Under the pieces are notes generated by a model. It did no database searches and was not told where the DNA came from. It saw only the letters and a list, made by a program, of their open reading frames with translations. Positions 9,901 through 11,869 of a stretch of DNA of 11,869 bases are shown piece after piece. A program made the translations under genes and the position numbers. The number at the start of each line of letters is the position of its first letter. Within the stretch, counting starts at the first letter, position 1. Origin of the DNA: Acanthamoeba sp. SK_2022b (taxonomy: Eukaryota; Discosea; Longamoebia; Acanthamoebidae); contig JANDJZ010001284.1 in assembly GCA_027943245.1 (NCBI GenBank), positions 1 to 11,869 of the forward strand, in the 5' to 3' direction.

Positions 9901-11029
9901 TCTCAAGCAGCTCCAGTCACCTCAGCACTCCCGGTAATCACCCCCCCCCCCATTCCCCTTACTCCCTCTTGAGGTGGGCGCGCTGCGCACCGTAGTAACG
10001 ATGCCCACCCACCCCCCTCTCCCTGTGTTGTGTTGTGTTGTGTTGTTGATGCATCGGATCCGACTGGATTGCTGGATGGTGATCCAGGTCGCCGGGAAGG
10101 AATCTCCTGCTTCTCGACGACGACGACGACGACCAAGGCGACACCGGTGAGGCTGCCAGTGAAGACGCGCAGGAGAGCGGGAGGCCCGCCACTTCGCTCG
10201 CCGAGATCTGGGCTCGGTATAGACTTGCATCCGCTGCTGTGCCGCCTCCGCCCACCGGCTTCCTCACGCCCAACAAAAAGGCACCACCACCCCACAACCC
10301 CCCCCCCCAACCTGAGAGAGGGAGCCGCGCAAGCTCGACCTCACCCGTGCGTGTCCTTCCGCCGCCAATGGGTGGTTGGTTGGTTGGTTGGTTGTGGATT
10401 TGGTTGGTTTGGTTGGTTGGTTGGTTGGTTAGTTGGTTGGTTGGTTGGTTGGTTGGTGGCGCAGGCGTGGTACAGGCGGGCCGAGAACCAGGCGGCGGAG
10501 GAGGCGCGCAAGGCCTACCTCGCCGCCGTCACCGAGTACTTCCGGGATAGCCCCGCCCCCGCGTACTTCCTGGGACCGCCCTCCCGCGGCGGCGAACCGC
10601 AGCGCCGGACGGGATCGCAGCCCGGGCAGCGGCACGAGAAGCAGCCTGCTCGACGCCTTTGGCGACTCGCTGCGCCACGCGTGAATCGCCTGCTCGACCA
10701 GGAGTTTGGCCCCGAGCCCCGCAGGCAAGCCATCGCCGCCTGGCACACACAGCTTTGCACGCGCGCGACCACTCGGCTGACGGCCATTGGGCGGGGTGTG
10801 TGTGGGTGGGTGGGGTGGCAGGTGATCGCGCACGCCCGCCGCACATGATCGACAAGCGCATCATCAACGACCTCCATGCCCGGTGGCCCGGGGTTCAACA
10901 AGACGTCGTCCCACCGCTTCCGCACGGGGAGAGGACATGCAGTTCACCTTCTCCTACATGTACTTCATGATGCGCCAGGTGCCAGCCCACACCCCCGTCA
11001 CCCACACACACACACACAACACACACACA

Positions 11030-11085
<56 letters not shown>

Positions 11086-11869
11086 CACACACTCACCACC
11101 ATCACCACAGAAACCGGACGCCACGGTGAAGAAGGTGTGGGCGACGCTGGACGCGGACGAGTCGGGGGCGCTCGACTACTGGGAGCTGCGGACCCTCTAC
11201 CTGCGCGCCTACGGGCACCCCCTCGTGCCCCCGGCGTTCCACGAATTCCTCGACAAGCTGCGCCAGCGCTGCTCCCCCTCTGCCCGCAACTCCACGTCCC
11301 CCGCCCCCTCGCCCGCCTCCTCCTCCTCCTCGTCGTCGTCGTCGTCGCCCGCTTCCGCTGCCTCCCCTCCGCCGCCCGCGTCGTCTTCGCCGGTGGCCGG
11401 GGGCGCCACTGCCCCGCCCCCCGCCGAGCCGTCGCAGCAGCAGCAGCAGCAGAGTGGCGGGCCCTCCTCGCCGGGCGCCACCTCCGCGGCCCCCGTGCCG
11501 TCGCCGACAGCCAATGAGCAGACGTGGAACCGCTACTCCAACCGCTACGCTGTACCTCCCCCTCCTCGCATGCCCCCTCTGCTCCTCTCTCCCTCTCTCT
11601 CTCTCCCTCTCTACGCGGGCGCGCGGGTGAGTGCGCGTGATAGATTCTAATTATTACTATTATTCTTATTATTCTTATTATGCTTATTATTCTTATTATT
11701 CTTATTATTACTACTACAACTATAACTGGGGGGGCAGGGTGTCGGCATGGCCAACAACATCGACGCCTCCGCGGCGAGCAAGGAAGAAGAGGACAGGAAG
11801 GAGCGGGAGAGAGAGGCGAAGGCGAGGGAGATCGAGGACGAGGCCTATTTCCGCAGCCACCCGGTGACC
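6987..11869 (+). CDS. GNPTAB: GlcNAc-1-phosphotransferase alpha/beta-like Stealth protein (partial, runs off right edge)
   Basis: Exons: 6987-7242, 7303-7341, 7507-7664, 7786-7901, 8050-8236, 8404-8480, 8568-8772, 8914-9018, 9115-9293, 9403-9536, 9708-9933, 10088-10238 (end uncertain), 10465-10562, 10630-10724, 10822-10978, 11111-11551, 11738 to edge; about 918 residues visible. Order: N-terminal signal anchor (about 22-45), CR1 ([13 protein letters not shown]), short glycosylated spacer, CR2 ([38 protein letters not shown]), two LNR repeats, a spacer resembling the animal region after the LNRs ([20 protein letters not shown]), an acidic stretch, CR3 and an EF-hand. In animals this enzyme transfers GlcNAc-1-phosphate from UDP-GlcNAc to mannose on lysosomal hydrolases in the Golgi, the first step of the mannose-6-phosphate tag. 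The hydrolase substrate here is inferred. CR3 contains frame breaks. ACCATGA start; the N-terminus ([10 protein letters not shown], then a hydrophobic helix) resembles the animal one. Exon 3 start was chosen at 7507 because it restores phase. Confidence 0.88.
7786..8236 (+). other. GNPTAB: Stealth CR2 (catalytic region), two exons
   Basis: Exons 7786-7901 and 8050-8236 join in phase 2 (AA|G) to read HPRIKVVTHED. The segment carries [23 protein letters not shown] and YLNDDTMFG, the best conserved stretch between animal GNPTAB and bacterial Stealth capsule phosphotransferases. The Asn-Asp-Asp triad in a nucleotide-sugar transferase of this family is expected at the active site; its exact catalytic role is from family knowledge. 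Confidence 0.92.
8431..8946 (+). other. GNPTAB: Two LNR (Notch-like) repeats interrupted by two introns
   Basis: LNR1 (8431-8610) and LNR2 (8713-8946) each have six cysteines, end in GGDC or AGDC, and share the core SWIGD-YCD. Each repeat is split by an intron (8481-8567 in LNR1, 8773-8913 in LNR2), and the cysteine spacing is only right when both are spliced out. In animals the LNR pair follows CR2 and helps recognise lysosomal enzymes. The first is introduced by [11 protein letters not shown], closely matching the animal junction. Confidence 0.92.
8773..8913 (+). repeat. (GA)n and (GT)n tracts inside stop-free intron 7 of the GNPTAB-like gene
   Basis: The intron inside LNR2 contains a GA run (about 8844-8864) and a GT run (about 8891-8906). 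It is 141 bp, a multiple of three, and free of stops in the coding frame. Donor GTATGC, acceptor ACACAG. Confidence 0.8.
9593..9642 (+). repeat. GTTG/GGTT simple repeat in intron 10 of the GNPTAB-like gene
   Basis: Irregular GTT and GGTT units on the coding strand inside the intron 9537-9707. The intron is bounded by G|GTACCG and GGTCAG|AT, in phase. Confidence 0.85.
10025..10048 (+). repeat. TGTTG tandem repeat in intron 11 of the GNPTAB-like gene
   Basis: Four to five units of TGTTG inside intron 9934-10087. It is the second G/T-only array on the coding strand of this gene. Confidence 0.85.
10371..10457 (+). repeat. (GGTT)n array in intron 12 of the GNPTAB-like gene
   Basis: About 20 units of GGTT with a few interruptions, ending 7 bases before the GCGCAG acceptor at 10464. 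The tract has almost no pyrimidine C on the coding strand, so it takes the place of a normal polypyrimidine tract. Confidence 0.9.
10630..10978 (+). other. GNPTAB: Stealth CR3 region with multiple frame breaks
   Basis: Conserved blocks appear in order but in different frames: [13 protein letters not shown] (10642-10680, frame 2), [14 protein letters not shown] (10681-10722, frame 1), [17 protein letters not shown] (10839-10889, frame 0), [12 protein letters not shown] (10894-10929, frame 1), [16 protein letters not shown] (10931-10978, frame 2); frame means first codon position modulo 3. The order and spacing match animal GNPTAB CR3, so each block was coding. One frame change lies at the intron 10725-10821, the others inside exons where splicing cannot explain them. 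Local sequence error is as likely as a true mutation. Confidence 0.75.
10725..10821 (+). other. Candidate GC-AG intron in the GNPTAB-like gene
   Basis: The coding block ending GPEPR stops at AG|GCAAGC, the classical consensus of GC-AG introns, and the sequence resumes after GGTGGCAG at a block like the animal V-P-A-H-x-P-H-M-I-D. No GT donor is available in the 40 bases after GPEPR. The intervening 97 bp contain GT/GGGT repeats typical of introns here. The phase does not join cleanly, because a frame break lies next to it. Confidence 0.55.
11003..11093 (+). repeat. (CA)n microsatellite in intron 15 of the GNPTAB-like gene
   Basis: About 90 bp of CA dinucleotides, pure from 11024 to 11083 apart from one break. 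It lies in the intron 10979-11110, which is 132 bp, a multiple of three, and stop-free in the coding frame. Confidence 0.95.
11111..11215 (+). other. GNPTAB: EF-hand in GNPTAB-like protein
   Basis: The exon opening reads VKKVWATL, then the loop [12 protein letters not shown] (11150-11185), then [10 protein letters not shown]. Asp, Asp, Ser at loop positions 1, 3, 5, Gly at 6, Leu at 8 and Glu at 12 fit a canonical calcium-binding loop. Animal GNPTAB has an EF-hand at the same place between CR3 and CR4, with the similar flank ExRTL. Calcium binding is predicted, not shown. Confidence 0.9.
11662..11706 (+). repeat. 9-bp tandem repeat ATTCTTATT in intron 16 of the GNPTAB-like gene
   Basis: Five copies in a row of ATTCTTATT, the third with one change (ATGCTTATT), inside the intron 11552-11737. 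The flanks (11641-11720) are A/T-rich with ATT and ACT triplets. Confidence 0.9.

Noticed and set aside
10030..10848. Frame with repeated WLVG units resembling a membrane protein
   Set aside because: The hydrophobic repeat comes from translating the intronic GGTT array. Only the part from 10465 onward belongs to exons.
11003..11093. Tandem array considered as CRISPR or satellite
   Set aside because: It is a plain CA dinucleotide run without spacers, inside an intron.
1..11869. tRNA, rRNA, transposon or insertion sequence
   Set aside because: I saw no cloverleaf, rRNA block, transposase/reverse-transcriptase motif or long terminal repeat on either strand.

Overview
The window looks like nuclear DNA of a GC-rich, intron-dense amoebozoan, most likely Acanthamoeba or a close relative. 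The basis is protein resemblance plus genome style: GC-rich coding sequence, 60-230 bp introns full of pyrimidine tracts and microsatellites, and very short intergenic gaps. I ran no search, so the species is inference. There are three protein-coding genes with about 40 exons in total. All exon limits were set by eye from GT-AG (occasionally GC-AG) sites, matching phase, and family conservation.

Layout: (1) 45-1266, minus strand: the 5' part (about 243 residues, five exons) of a NEMF/Rqc2/Tae2 homologue of the ribosome-associated quality-control pathway. Its 3' part lies off the left edge. (2) 1267-1567: a 301 bp divergent promoter region. (3) 1568-6713, plus strand: a complete Sec24 (COPII cargo adaptor) of about 1,010 residues in 18 exons, with a poly(A) signal at 6812. 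(4) 6987 to the right edge, plus strand: a GNPTAB-like UDP-GlcNAc:lysosomal-enzyme GlcNAc-1-phosphotransferase alpha/beta precursor (Stealth family). It has a membrane anchor, Stealth regions CR1 and CR2, two LNR/Notch repeats, a Stealth CR3 region and an EF-hand. It stops at the window edge before CR4.

Two of the three genes belong to the secretory route: Sec24 packs cargo at the ER, and the phosphotransferase tags lysosomal hydrolases in the early Golgi. The NEMF homologue is a translation quality-control factor. There is no operon-like logic; the adjacency may be chance.

The points most worth a second look are: a cluster of at least four reading-frame breaks confined to the otherwise well conserved CR3 region of the phosphotransferase (10677-10931); a run of its introns that are multiples of three and stop-free, so retention would be silent; a much shortened spacer 1 in that enzyme; a Sec24 intron without a visible AG acceptor; and candidate GC-AG introns. 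I see no RNA genes, mobile elements or CRISPR arrays.
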